From Sinonovacula constricta (Eukaryota > Mollusca > Bivalvia > Cardiida > Solecurtidae): a stretch of 64,000 nucleotides of DNA. The DNA lies in NCBI GenBank assembly GCA_007844125.1, contig CM017561.1, forward strand, positions 34,562,406 to 34,626,405. The letters are read 5' to 3'. This document shows, in pieces, positions 1 through 13,800 of this stretch. The position numbers were made by a program, and so were the translations under genes. Under the pieces are notes generated by a model, which saw only the letters and a program-made list of their open reading frames with translations, was not told the origin of the DNA and did not search any database. How positions within the stretch are numbered: the stretch's first letter is position 1; every line of letters starts with the position of its first letter.

Positions 1-129
1 AACAAAACTGATAATAATTCGAATTCAGTATATTCTTTTAAGTCTTTGTACTGATTTCAAATGTATTTCTTCAAATCAATTAGATGTTTATTGCAAGTTT
101 TTTTTCTCCAGATGATAGGTTTCATGTAG

Positions 130-594
130 ATCATACAACTACTGGTTCCAGGCAGTCAGCATGATGATTTTAATATTCAAGAGCAACGATCTTTGTCGGT
201 GTGTACACTTTATTTTTTGGTTACTAAAATACTAATAATATGACCACCCAGAGCACGTTGCAGCTTATGCAGCAGTCAACTACATGTTCATCAGAATTGA
301 CACTGGTTCTCAGCATATTGATAATCCCTTTCAGAAGGTATGATTAGTTTTATGAACTTTTTTATTATTATACAAATACCTTTCTGAAAACAAACAAACA
401 ACACATATTTTTAAAAGAACAAGTTAAATACGGGTGTATAGATATATTTCTATAAAATCTGAGCTCATTTTTCTTGTTTTTCTCTAAATAAAACTGATAA
501 ATATAGCAGATGAGTTCTTATTAATTTCAGGCCGGCAGTATACAGACAATCCACACAACACCACATCACCAGTTAATTCAGATGATTTTTCAAG
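130..594 (+). other. possible small upstream exons, uncertain
   Basis: Three short segments look exon-like because they sit beside splice-like signals. One ends near 209 before GTGTGT. One, about 247-339, ends before GTATGA. One, 531-591, lies between TTTCAG and GTATTA. A TTTTTGCAG acceptor stands immediately before the ATG at 762. I could not join the segments into one open frame leading into the following ORF, so they may be untranslated exons of an element transcript or chance. The rest of the first 750 bases is AT-rich with no recognisable feature. Confidence 0.15.
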
Positions 595-755
595 GTATTA
601 TAACAAAAAAAAATGTATAATGTTTGTAAACATTTTTTTTTATCATTTTCTATTTTACTGCCAAACTGCTAAATGTGCTACACTTATCTTTTCTTTAACC
701 AATAAGTTTTGCAGATTATTTAAAAACAAGCATATATATAGTTAATAATGATTTT

Positions 756-3700
756 TTGCAGATGGATCACTGTGTTTTCTGTCAGAAGCCTCTGGGTGAC
801 CTCCCAACAGTCAAGCCTCGAGATAAAGGATGTGAATCTGTAAATAAAGCAAGTGAAGAACGGCATTGCAGCATACATGTAACCACAAGACAGGAGGTGC
901 ACATTGACTGCAGACGAGACTTTGTCCATAAAAGAAATATAAATAGTGTTGACATTAACAATAACTCAAAAAGATGTTCAACTAGGTCTTTGAATGTGTT
1001 TGACTTTAACAATAAATGTATATTTTGTTCAAAAGATGCCAAAACTAACCATAGAAAAAAAGCCAGAATGTTTCCCGTTAGAATTCTTCCATTTCAGAAA
1101 TCCATTGAACATGTGTGTATTGAAAGGAATGATCAATGGGCTCATGATGTCTCTGGACGAATTGCTAGTATCATAGATCTTCCAGAATCTGATGCATTGT
1201 ATCACCAGTCATGCAGTCTGAACTTTAGGACGAAACGCCAAATTCCTAAGGAATTCCAGTCAGATGTAAGTCCATGTAAAATACAAAAAAGTCCTGGTAG
1301 GCCTGAGGCAACAGATACCAATGAAGCATTCAAAACTGTTATCAGTTATATCGAGGAAAACGAAGGCTCTGTTTTAATCATGAATGAACTTATAAATCTA
1401 ATGGAAGAGACATGTGGTGAACGAGCATATTCGTACAAACACATGAAAACCAAGTTGTTGAATCGCTTTGGTGATTCCATATCAGTTTCTTCCTTTGGAA
1501 ATACAGAAACGAAAGTCACACTGAAACGATAAGAATCAGAAATAATTCATGAATTTTCTACGAACATACAAGGACTTTCTGAAACTGACCAGTTGAAAGC
1601 AGTTGTAACTGCTGCAGCAAAGATGATCAAAGCGGATATTAACTCCATTCAAGATGACAAGACATTCTACCCCACATTCCAGTCAATATCTTCTAAAACA
1701 GAACACAAACAGTTTATACCAGACAGTTTTTCTTACCATGTTGTTGCCCGGAGAAAATAATGATGTCAAACTAACCTCACTTGGTCAAGCATTGGTGCAG
1801 GGTTGCAGACCAAAGGGATTACTCGCCCCTTTACAGATAGGCCTCGGAGTTCAACTACATCACCAATTCGGGTCAATGTACTAACTGGATCTCTTGAATA
1901 GCATGGGGTTTACTGCTTCATTCTCAGAGGTTCAGCGTTTTGAAGCCAATGCAGCTGCAGCCATGAACACTTCAATCCCATCATACTTTCCAGGCAAGTT
2001 CCTGCAGTTTGTTGCTGATAACGTGGATCATAACACTCGAACCCTTGATGGCCACGGGACATTCCATGGAATGGGAATTATTGCCTGCACAACGCCAGGC
2101 TCAAATGTCAGCTTACCCATTCCTAGGGCACGGATAACAATAAGTGAACTGTCAGAGATTGGTTAAATAACACTGAGGTATTTCACAGAACATGACAATA
2201 CTACTGAAGAAAAGGCACTCTTCGTGGACCTTATGAGAACAGCCAACTAGCCAGAGATGACACGGAAAATGATCTCTTTGATTTGTTTTCAAAGGTAATT
2301 TGGCCTCTGAAAGAACAGCGTCCGAGCTGGTCTGGTTTTATGCAGCTGTACAACAAAGAAGAACATGACCCAGGAAAGGCATCGATTACATTCCTCCCCA
2401 TGATCGACATGAGCCCCAGTGACCTTACCTGCATAAACTCAACTTTACATTTTGTGTGCCAGCAATCTTACAAGTATGGGGTTACACCTGTGCTGACCTT
2501 TGATCAACCATTGTATCAGAAAGCTACACAGATTGTTGCTATGTCTGAAGTGTCAAGTCCACTCAAGAAGATTGTTCTACGACTTGGTGCATTTCACACA
2601 CAGATGAGCTTTCTCGGCATCATTGGACACATCATGTCAGGTTCTGGTCTTCAAGAAATACTCCAAGTAGTATATGCTCCAAATGCAGTCACGCATATGA
2701 TGTCAGAAAAGGCTGTTTCCCGTGCTACGAGAGGTCATTTTCTTGTAGATTCTGCCCTACATGCACTGTTGATATCGAAGATTTGCCCAGCTGCAATAAC
2801 GGAATCAGTCAACAGTGGATCAGCTGCCGACAAAGAAAAGGAAGCGGATGAAGTTATACCTGATGATGAAATCGTCGATGAAACAGATTACAGTAACATG
2901 TTAGTTGACAGCAGCTCTATTCTTGATATCGACAGATTGACACATTTAACAATGATGTATGAGCAGCTAGAAGAGAAGAAAATCAACAGAAAAGACATAT
3001 GCAGTAATGACAGTCTGAAAGAAGTGGACCAAAAAATCAATGAACTTAGAGAAAAGCTGAGAAATCACAGAACAGCTGCCTTATGGTTCCAATACATGGA
3101 CATGATTGCAACATTACAGCAGTTCATTCAAGCAGAAAGATCAGGCGATTGGGTTGGTCATCTCAGGTCTCTACGAAAGATGCTACCATACTTTGCAGCT
3201 TCAGGGCATCATCTCTACCTAAGGTCAGCTTACAACTACTTGCAAACATGACGAGACTAGAAAGAGAGCATCCCGATGTTTACCAGCAGTTCCTACATGG
3301 AAATCACACTGCACGTCGCACTGAAAAAACATTGGGGAGGACTTTCTACTGACCTCATCATTGAACAGATTTTAATGCGATCTTTGAAGACCACCGGTGG
3401 GTTAACACGAGGAAGAGGGATGACTGAATCACAGCGTACATTGGGGCTACTCTCAATGCCAGCATGTGCTGAAATGAACAATTCAATGCAGGAATTCAGT
3501 GACATGAACTATGCAGCCAGTGAACAACATCAAGAAGTTTCAGTATCGCGCAAAAACAGAGATAGCAATGATTTGAAACAAATATATTTGTCCATACAAG
3601 GTCGATATCCTTTTGATGATGAAAATACATCTCTTCGTAGCATAAAAACTGGAGTCACAGCAGACACAAGGGTCAATGTTGACGTTGCATTTGCCATCGG

Positions 3701-5187
3701 GAAGACAATTGTCAGTAACATGATAGGCCAACAAGTTGACAAATACACATTTAAGAGAAAAGATCAAACGGTGCCACTTAGTATCAACAATGCCATGAAA
3801 GTGAACGAAGAAACATTAAGCATCGATCCACAATTACTCTAACAGAGACTCATTATAGTTGCCGATAGATATGGTGAAGACATTTCCACTATTTTCAAGT
3901 ACGAATTGAGCACATATCCATCTTCACTTTTCGACAATTCAGGTATGCCTAGGACTGGACTGGACAAAAATCTCAACTGGTCGACGCAATGTGGAAACTG
4001 GGTGAATGTGGACAATATTTAACACAACACACAGATGAAGTATCGTTTGTTATTGATGGTGGTTCATTGTTGCAGAAAATTTCGTGGCAGAAAGATGGAA
4101 CGTTTGGCAGCATATGTGAGCAGTATTTCCGATACTTGTCCTCCAGGTATTCTAACATTACGGTTGTGTTTGATGGGTACTCCTCAGGTCCTTCTACAAA
4201 GGATATTACCCACATTCGTCGAAACAGGGGAATCGTAGGCACAAAAGTAAGGTTCACCATAGATACACCTTTTCGACAAAGCAAAGACGTCTTTCTGAAG
4301 AACAATGAAAACAAACAAAACTTCATAAGATTGCTTGCAACCTACTTGACAGCGAGAGGCATAACTGTGATACATGCAGAAAGCGATGCTGATGTGTTGA
4401 TTGTTCAGACAGCAGTCGAGTACTCCTCAAGAACGACAATATATGTGATTCGAGAAGATACAGATCTTCTAGTTCTTCTGTGCTACCACGCACAATTGGA
4501 TTCAAAGAAGATATTTCTGAGGTCTTATACGAAGCAAGCAAAACCAAAACATGTGTGGGACATTCACAAAACACAGTCATTGCTTACACCAACTATATGT
4601 GAACTTCTACTATTTCTACATGCGCTGACTGGCTGCGACACAACTTCCAAAAACCTGTGGCACTTAAACTGTTAAGTACCAACAAAATATTTCAAGAGGT
4701 TGCCAGATCATTTGTTACAAGTCAGTCAAGGCAAGATGTAGTTACACATGGTGAAAAGGCTGTTATGATGCTTTTAGATGGAGATCCACGCCAAAACCTT
4801 GATGTTTTACACTATCAAAAGTTCTCTTCGAGAGTTATGACAAGCGCGTCATGCATACAGGTCCATACATTACCACCAACATCTGCTGCAACAGTCTTCC
4901 ACAGCCTACGTGTATTTCTTCAACTGCAGCTTTGGACAGACAAGACTACCCTTACAACTGAAGACTGGGGATGGCAGTTGAAGAATGGCGCCTACATTTC
5001 TGTAAAGACAGATATTCCTCCTGCACCGGAAAAAATTCTCAAGGTGGTTCGTTGTAATTGCAAGGTGAATTGCGACAGCAAACGTTGTTCGTGTCGTAAA
5101 CACGGACTTGAATGTTCATCCGGATGCGGTACATGTCGGGGTATCAGCTGCACCAATTCTGGCACAGCAGACTATGAAGATATTTAA
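756..5187 (+). pseudogene. broken Academ-like (XPG-nuclease type) transposase gene, copy 1
   Basis: This is a long intronless coding region running through at least seven frame segments: 756-1532, about 1533-1760, 1740-2166, 2283-3251, 3240-3842, 3989-4675 and 4657-5187. In-frame stops lie at 1530 and 1882, and there are several frameshifts. The N-terminus has CxxC pairs (CVFC, CIFC) and a YHQSC motif. The middle carries a conserved FDQPLYQKA block and a LGAFHTQMSFLG block. The 3989-4675 segment has FEN1/XPG-like acidic motifs (VVFDGY, ESDADVLI, EDTDLLVLL), then the family motif GCDTTS. The C-terminus is a cysteine-rich cluster starting CNCKVNC, like an eight-cysteine or CXC-type finger. From memory, XPG-type nucleases plus a Cys8 finger mark the AcademX group of DNA transposons; that assignment is recalled, not searched. 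Terminal repeats were not found. A second copy of the family lies at 49.1-54.6 kb. Confidence 0.55.
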
Positions 5188-5254
5188 GTGTGAATGTCTT
5201 TCTTCAAACTGCCTTGATCCTCTTTGCCAATAATCTTAAACAATTGTGCCCCAC

Positions 5255-5720
5255 ATTCAGTATATAACATAATGAAATGTTATTGTATCATTTAAGCTTC
5301 AAACCATGTTGTAGTCTTATGACAAATGCTAATTATTGGTGTTTATTTAATGCTAAATGAACAGATACATGTATGCTGCATCCATGTCTGTCTTACACAC
5401 TCTATGTATCATTATGGTAGCTTTAAAAACAGCATTATCAAATCTAACATTTGTTTATGAAAATTGTTGTTCATTAGTAATGTTGCTGTTATTAAATATA
5501 TAATTATCCTACATTCTGTATATAACATAATGAGATGTTATTGTATAATTTATGCTTTAAACTATATTGTAGTATAATAGCTGCATGCATGTCTCACAAA
5601 CTCTATATATTCTTATAGAAGTGATATAGTAGCTTTAAAACAAACCTTATCAAATACAACAAATTATTATAAAAATTGTTGTTTATTATTGATGTTGTTG
5701 TCATTAAATATATTGTTGTA
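5255..5720. repeat. imperfect tandem duplication, unit about 255 bp
   Basis: The stretch from about 5,255 recurs from about 5,512. Both copies begin with TATATAACATAATGA and contain the string GTAGCTTTAAAA and a run ending near CATTAAATATAT. The second copy has several small indels. It lies directly downstream of the Academ-like gene and may be part of that element's 3' region. No coding potential was seen. Confidence 0.6.
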
Positions 5721-5770
5721 TATAAAATTGATAAGAAGATCGTACTTAGTAGATCTCTATTAAATTTATA

Positions 5771-6379
5771 AATGAGTATCTGTGTTTTATTAAATGTCTT
5801 GTGTTTTATGTTGTTCGGAGTGGGTGGGGTAAAAACACCACTCAGTAAATAAAGCCAAAATGCATAGAAATGGTCTATATAATAATTTAATTATGTTAAT
5901 ATAGCACAAGATAAACTTTTAAATGAATATATGCGTTATACTTTGAGAAATGAAAACACTACTGTACTGAGCTCATTCAATTGACTGTATTTTAAAATCT
6001 GTGCCTATTTTCAAAACCATTTTTTTTTAAAAAATGCCTCGTCCATCAGCATGCAACTTTTTTCTGTACTTCTACACACATTATAGTTCACAAAAAAAAA
6101 CATAAATACGTTTCTGTTGCAATTAGTCCGAGAGGAGGTGGGTTTCAATATTTTGTTGATCAGGCTAAAAGGCGTGCAGTTACAGCTAGATCTGGATTTT
6201 GTTCTGGTTAAACTCTAGTGTTGTATTATCGATCGATTTACGTCAGAAAATGGTTTCATTCATTCAACTACAGGAGATTCATTTTGAAACCTGAACGTGT
6301 GACATAGCCTCAAGTTTTGCCTCGTTTAATGACTGCATGTAAATGTAATCGTGTATTATTCAATATTTAAAAGTTGAGC
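5771..6379. other. AT-rich intergenic sequence
   Basis: No open reading frame, RNA gene or clear repeat was recognised here. The sequence has short A and T runs only. Confidence 0.5.
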
Positions 6380-6394
6380 ATAACAGCATAAACC

Positions 6395-6687
6395 TCGGTA
6401 GAGCGTCGGCTCCAGGTACGGGAGGCCACGGGTTCGATCCCGGGCCGCGACATACCAAAGTCGTTAAAAATGGTAGTGGTATAGCTCCCTTGCTAACGCT
6501 CAAGCAAATATAAGAGTAGTTCCACGACTGGTTGGCCCGGTGTCAGGATAATGTGACTGGGTGTGGTATCATGCCAGGTGTTCACGGCATGCTATACACA
6601 GTGAAGGCAGCACTATATCTGCTTCAAGTGGACACCGTCTCCAGATAACTGAAATACTGTTGGTGGGACGATAAACCCAATAAACAA
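6395..6687 (+). mobile_element. tRNA-derived SINE, family A, 5'-truncated
   Basis: A pol III type head survives with the end of an A box (GGTAGAGCGTCGG) and a B box (GGTTCGATCC). It is followed by a long tRNA-unrelated body ending in a conserved tail, GACGATAAACCCAATAAAC. It is flanked by a perfect 15-bp target-site duplication at 6,380-6,394 and 6,688-6,702 (ATAACAGCATAAACC), which fixes both ends. The first part of the tRNA head is missing, so this copy is 5'-truncated. A fuller copy of the family lies on the minus strand at 10,760-11,067. Confidence 0.85.
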
Positions 6688-6702
6688 ATAACAGCATAAA
6701 CC

Positions 6703-7759
6703 AGTCGATCATAACAGTCAATTTAGGAATACGAATCGTACAACTGTGATATTATTGTTTTGACTATGTGTTGCTGGCTGAAACAAATGCAAACAATTAA
6801 ATTGATACAACAAAAATAGCAACATAAAATTCACCTATTACATCAATCTAAAACCAGTTGTCTCATTGTCAACACGTATACTAACAACCTTGAAGTCAAA
6901 ATCTACTTAAATACGTATAATAACAACCTGATGTTTGGTGCTATTTTATCAGTATTGTTAATAATAATTAATTGTACATATTGCGAACGATAGTGAGAAA
7001 ATTGGGAATTATTGCTTTAGCAATAAGAGAAAATAATAAATCTAATAAGTGTTTATTCGAAAAAAGATGTGCAGCTACCTTTAGTAATTGACACTAGTCA
7101 TAAGGTTTGTGGGATCGATCTACGCTCTAAGTACATCAACTAAATAAACAAAATATTGTGTTTTACGATCAGGTTTTTTTTTTCAGATTTCGATTAATAT
7201 TCAATTTTTTTGGTGAAAGGTTGTTAAGATTTCTACAGAAAGTTTATAATTTTGAATCACATGAAAGTTATGATAGTTTTTGTATCAATGTACATGCAAG
7301 TGTCAGGTATTGTATATTGTTAACTGTCGTTAAAAACGATACAAGACACATGGATAGTGTTTATTTGGAATACAAATAAGGGCTATTCTATATTACATTT
7401 ATCTGCATGCATAAACATTTCATCTATGTAGACGTTGTATGTAGTTTGGCTGTGCTTCGGAAAAGGTTAAAACAGCGTAAGAACAGTTGCAGATATATTC
7501 GATTTTACTATATCTTTGTAAAATAAAGTCGCTGTTGGTTGTAACGTTAAGTTCGCTGTCGTAAGTTAGAAAATAAAAATAATTAATTATGTTCTTCGAC
7601 TGTATATATTGGTGGTGCAAAATATATGACAAATATTAACACACAAAAACTATAGATGAACTAAGTCGAAGTTACATTGAAATGCGACATTATTGCAATG
7701 TTTTCAATAAATAACGTTCCGGATTAAGAAGCTCGGTAAGCGAGGAGAAGCCTTGCTGC
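6703..7759. other. AT-rich sequence downstream of the claudin-like gene
   Basis: This holds the 3' flank of the minus-strand gene that ends at 7,760. Its 3' UTR must lie in the right-hand part. An AATAAA on the minus strand near 7,360 is one possible poly(A) signal. The small ORFs here look random in composition and are not supported. Confidence 0.4.
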
Positions 7760-7868
7760 CTAGTAGCGGTTTTCGTACCACTTGGTGGCTGGTGCAGTAT
7801 ATGGGTAGTCCTGAACCACGGTAACCACCTCACTTGGAGGCCTGCGGACAAACCCGGGTCTGTAGTCA
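7760..7868 (-). CDS. claudin-like gene, last coding exon 7
   Basis: It starts after TTTTTTCAG and ends with TAG at 7,762-7,760. It encodes the last 35 residues, ending KWYENRY. The tail repeats short Tyr/Pro motifs such as DYPYTAP. Confidence 0.85.
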
Positions 7869-10800
7869 CTGAAAAAAGTACAAGGTCACTATATCAATTA
7901 AGTGTATGTCTTTTAAGACCCTTCTGCCAGCACAGAAATCGGCCAACTTATTAACTTGGACTGCGCATTAACAGCAAGCATGCATTACCAATGTGAATTA
8001 AAGTACCATGAAGTAAACATCTACACTGTCAAATACAAAATCATGGCATTATTATATAACACTTTATAAGGTCTTTAAATTCTAACAAACGGTATTGTCT
8101 ACGAGTATACGTGATACGTCACAAAATCGGAACTCCCTCGGGTAATTCCGTCCTCGGGACAATCTTTCCTCGGATGTATTTGGTGCAATAATACTTAATG
8201 AAATCACGATCGTTTTGTTCGCCAGAAGTCGAAAGAAGATTATGCCTAAGTAGTTCGCACAAAACATAAACACTGCCATCGTTTGACAGCTGCGTGTCTG
8301 CTGCGCTGGGTAAATTAAAATTGGATGATTTAAATTTGAAGCCGCCACAAATTGAAGTTTTACTGGCATTGTACTGTAGTGAGCTGTCACCCGAGCTGCC
8401 ATCTTTGTTTTACGTCTGTCTCAAAAGAAGTCCCATTTAGGAAAATGGCCGAGGTGATACGACTACCTACATACATCCGAGAGATGATTCCTGAATTATC
8501 CGAGGTGTTCCGATTGTAAGTTACAATGACGTATTTCATTCAGGTCTCTCAGCCTGTTGTAAATGTTGTAAATATATCCCGTAATCGATTACAACTCATG
8601 GAGCGAGAAAATGTTTCTTATATTCTAAAAATGCGTACAAGCTGATTTTATTGTTGATAGTTATCAGTTCGAGTAAATGTTGTCGGCAGTTTAAGTATAG
8701 TTCAAATTCTTAGAGAGGGTCATGTTTATTTAGGTCAAATCGGCATGGCATGTAACAGAATTAAATCTATACACCACAACTCACACGTCGTAGTCTGGTA
8801 CTTCAGGTGCGTAGTACGGGTATGCTCCGAAGTAGGGCTCCTCTCGCACAATCCTGCGAGACTTGTGCTGGTCTGAGTAGATGGCAACACTGGACTGGGA
8901 TGAAGTGTCATAATCCACGAAGTCACCGCACACACCTGCACCAAACACAAAACACTAACGGATTAAAGTTGCATATTACGTTTGTTAAAGAATGACCCCA
9001 ATAGCAATATAACACATATTTGAGCTTACTGGATTTCAAGACACAATAATCTCAAACACAAAAAAGAATTGAACTGATGTTTAAACTCTTAATTGTTTAT
9101 GTACAAAAATGATATCTACATTATTTGGCAAGATAAACTAAGTGAGAAATATTGTAACATTCGTTATTCTTCGGCTATTTCCAGAATATCCGTGACTAAT
9201 TTGTTGAAATGGCCACGTGTTTTCTGGATCTGTTTTAATACGTCTACATAAGAGCTTTTTAGTTTTATTATCTGAAATCCAGAGCGGGTTTTGTGATTAG
9301 AGCTAGTAATAGCAGCATACTGCAATAGTGGTTGTTTCAGAACTTACCTGTAAGCCATAGCAAAAGAAGTGCGGCTACCAGAGCGATGAAACCACCAACA
9401 GCCGCAATGATGACGGAGTACGGCTCGTGCAGCGTTGCGTCATGGACGCTGTCCTGGTTGATGCTGTCCTCTACTTCCACATGCATGTCCGCCACCATCC
9501 CAACAGGCACCCACACCAACAGTCCTGCAACACAATGGCAACTGACGTTATGTGTGTCTAGCATTGGTAAGAAAGATACACCTTTAGCTTTTTATATTTG
9601 TCATTTCGGTAAACAAATTGCTAAATTTACAGATCACTTAGTTTAAGAAATAAACATGTCAGTGCAGGTGGTGATTTCATGTTACATTGCACTGACACAA
9701 TCTTGGTCGTTTTGGCGACGTCCAGCTAAATATTGGTGTAGGAAGACCCCAGACAGTAAAGTACAGTAAAGACAGTACAGGTAGAGCAAACGACGAACAA
9801 CATGTCATGGAAGACCTTCCCATCAATAAACCCGTCTTGAACGGACACACTATTCAATACATATATATAATGCATACCTTTGCGGTCCATCAAGCACGTA
9901 TATTTAAGCCAGTTAGTTTGAACTTGGTATGTAGCCCGCGCGGACGGAGATTAGTCGGCATCCTTATTCAAAATACGACCACTGCATACATGAAACAGTT
10001 CGGTGTTTTGGAATGCATAACAATGAATTTGTGGTTAAAACAGACCCCCCCACCCACCTACACACCTCGCACACACACACACACACAAAAGAAAAAGAAA
10101 AAAAAAGAACGAATACCACATGGTATATACTTTATTAAGTTAATTTTATAAATCCGGTTGTATGGAAACATAAATGTATTTTAGACGAACTTGAAAAAAT
10201 GCATGTACAAGTAAGTGTTTGCTCTCCCCATGCTAGTTTTCTGTTACATCACACCGACACAGTTGTGGTCATATTTGCGACGTCCAGCTAATTATTGGTG
10301 GAGGAAGATCCCAGACTAAGACCAGGTTAGGGTCTGGATAGAGCCACCTGTGCACCGCAGGTTAGCCCCGACCGGGATTCGAACCCACGCGCTAATGATC
10401 GACGACGGCTCTAATCCTGGATAGTGCAACAGACATTGCTATATACATTATTCATGGCATCATTTTCATGACGAAATCATATGAGAGAATGACAGACAGA
10501 GAGAAACATAAGAGAAAGAGACAGACAGATAGACAGGCAGACATGCAGGAAGATAGGCGGACCGACAGACACATTATAACTCGTCCTTTTTCATGCGACA
10601 TGAGATTGTCAACTCCTTTCATTTTATATTATTAAATCCTTCTAACTAGAGCGAAATTGATGACTGTTGTCAGGTTCCTAGTAACTCTACTGCATCTTTT
10701 GCGAGCTAAAGGTTGCACTTTTTGCATTCGACTCAGTTCTTCCTCGTTGGCGGAAATTATGTTTATTGGGTTTATCGTCCCACCAACAGTATGTCAGTTA

Positions 10801-13800
10801 TCTGGAGACGGTGTCCACTTGAAGCTGTGTTGACTTCACTGTGTATAGCATGTCGTGAACGCCTGGCATGATACAACACCCAGTCACATTATCTTGACAA
10901 CGGGCCAACCAGTCGTGGAACTACGCTTATATTTGCTTTAGCGTTAGCAAGGGTGCTATACCGCAACCATTTTAACGACTTTTGTATGTCGCGGACCTGG
11001 ATTGAACCCGGGACCTTCCGTACCTGGAGCCGACGCTCTACCTATTGCGCTACCAGGTCCGGTGTGTCGGAAATTAATATTATGTCATCAGCATAGAAAC
11101 CAACCAAAGAAAGGCGGTCCTTCTCAAGATTCACACACCAAATAACAGTTTTTCATTTTGGCAATATGCTTTTAATGTTGTTGTTGTTGTTGGTTTTATC
11201 TAAGGATAGAAATGTCCTATGTGGTATAGCATGAAACCAAACAGCACATAGTTTAACCACTTGGCAGAGCGCCATTTACAAAATAATCGTTTTATTTCAA
11301 AGTGAGCAGTATTTCAAAGTATTACAGACTCGTATGAACTATTTTAGACTAAAATACCGTAGTCGCAGTCGTCCTACTAGTCGCCTTCCTTCCTGCCCAG
11401 GTCAGTCTTTAACACCCTGCCATCACTTACAAACCTGTGCACATGGGTACTGTCGGATGATCCGACATGTCGATTGTGTGGTGTGCGGGCAACAATGAGG
11501 CAAACACTTTCTATTTGTAAAAGTCGTCATACAGCAAGTTCGATTTCAAAGGCGCCATGACCAGGTTCTTTCAGTTTTTGCTGACTTATTAGGGAGAGAG
11601 AAGAAGAAGAAGAGACCTGCTTGTGAGGAGGTGTAAGAAGGAAAAGGTGCCAAGTAGCTGATCCTCTTGAGTCATGCAGAAAGAATGGGTGGCTGTTCCC
11701 TGTGGAGATTGGATCGAGCAAGGGGTTTCACAGCCTGGTCAGCATAGAGGCAATTTCAGATGACGAAGATTCTCTGGAATAGGAGCAGAGCAGCCAAGCA
11801 GCAAGATGGCTGTGGTGCCGCAGAAATAAGTCCAACCGGAGACTTGACAATAGCGGGTAATACTTATTATTTCCGACCCCGCCAGCCAGAGGACGTAGTG
11901 AAAATGGGGTAGAAACTTCCCATGACGATTAGGGTCAACCTGATTGCTTTATGTCAGTCTCCAGTCATCATACTGACTTGTCCATACTGAAGAAGCAGTG
12001 AGGACTTACCTAAATGCAATATTCTGTATAAAGTCATTTTAGATATAATTTTACTCGTGGTTCATTTCCGGGTAAAAGCAGACTAGACATATACGAGTAA
12101 TAGGAAAGTGACTCCCTAAATTACAATATACATCAGTCAAAGTGTAATCAAAACTAGTAAACTTTCCGCATATATACTCTCCTTTTGATGAATTGGAACT
12201 GAAACATCACTAGTCATTCGGACTGGTTTTGTTGTATTAATGGATGAGGCTATTAGTGGTGAGAAGCGCAAAAGAACTAAGGCGCAAAAACCTTTATTCC
12301 AAATCTATACTTGAGAATTGATGTCGGTAGATTTAGACTTATTTGAATTAGTGTCTTTTAACACATTTTTCTTTTGCACTATTAGATATACGAGAAAATA
12401 CTGCTTAAGTGTGAACGTTTGATTCTGGAATGACGTTTCCAATTAGATATGCTCGGTAACCGGTATTCTGGATGGGGAAACGATATGTACGTACTACATC
12501 ATTGATAAATTTTCTTCTTAAGTAAATTAACATATATATTATAATAGAGATGGGATGGGATTTGTCGGCATTTTTGCAGCGATATTTCTATTATTATAGC
12601 ACAGGGGCACTTATGAGGTGCCCAGGGACTGAACCCGGCCAGTCCAATATACTGACACCGACGAGTCAGGCGTAATACTGTCCCCTTAGCCCTAAGCGTT
12701 ATGAGAGAAGCCACTTCTACCAACTTTAAAGTCTTTGGTTTGACCCGGCCGGGGTTTAAACCCACGACCTCCCGATCCGCAAGCCGACGCTCTACCACCT
12801 GAGCTATTTCGGCCGGTATATTGTAAAAGTTTTTTTTTGCGGCTATTAATACCTCAAAGTAACATCTGTTAATTACACCTCATGGATAGCGTGTTTTCGA
12901 CTGCGTTTTATAAGATTATCTCAAATGCACTTGAATGTTGCTATGCAATTGTTTTAACCGTCGCTATCCGCTTTCTTGCATCACGATGTCACGTCTGAAA
13001 ATAAACTGTGCTAAAGTGCTTTAAAATAACGAAAAACGTATTTGATTTACTGAACAAGCGACGAACTGTACAATGCTAGTATGAAAGTTGAGTGTTTTTC
13101 TCTACGTATGTATTTATACGTCAGTGGATATGTATCATTGTTATAATTTAACATTCTTTGTTATATGTAGGTCAATATTTCGCCACAATGTTTAGATTTA
13201 TACCAGCTCCATTATCTTTTTTTCACACCAGTCATTCGCATCTAGTTTGTCATACAGTTCAGGAAACATAAGTAAGTCGGAAAAATACAATTCGGTATGC
13301 ACAAGATAATTCGATTTTTCCAACTCAGTCCGACAGGTGCAGCTATTGTCAAATGCGAATGAATGCAAAATCTTGCAATGCACGCGAATGTAGAATTCGC
13401 ACATGCACACGGAACGGTGAACACAAGCCGAAGCCACGATGCACGCACACACTACACGAATTATACATGCATGCGTAAATGGATAACGTGAACGCTAGCA
13501 TCTCATTACCTTGGGATAGATTAATAGTTTAACCTTTGCCAACATTACATTATGCATGACGGATCACGGGGTCAATGGTTCGAACCTACACTGTAGATCG
13601 GGAGCTGCTTATTTTGTTGAGCCAGATATTTACCACGAATTGTTCCTTTCCACCCATGTGTAGTTGAGTGTCATTTTTACATAAACAAGGATGAAGTAGA
13701 TTACACCACACTCGCATAAAAGACACCCGGCCTTTAGAAGTACCCAGTTTTACAAGAAACGGTAACCTGATTAAAAGTTGGGTCACAATCAAGCGATGGC

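Noticed and set aside
8082..8402. 106-codon minus-strand ORF
   Set aside because: It lies in an intron and overlaps the CpG-rich stretch. It has no motif or splice support.
9332..9646. 104-codon plus-strand ORF
   Set aside because: It is the antisense of exon 5 of the claudin-like gene, whose splice-phase consistency is much stronger evidence.
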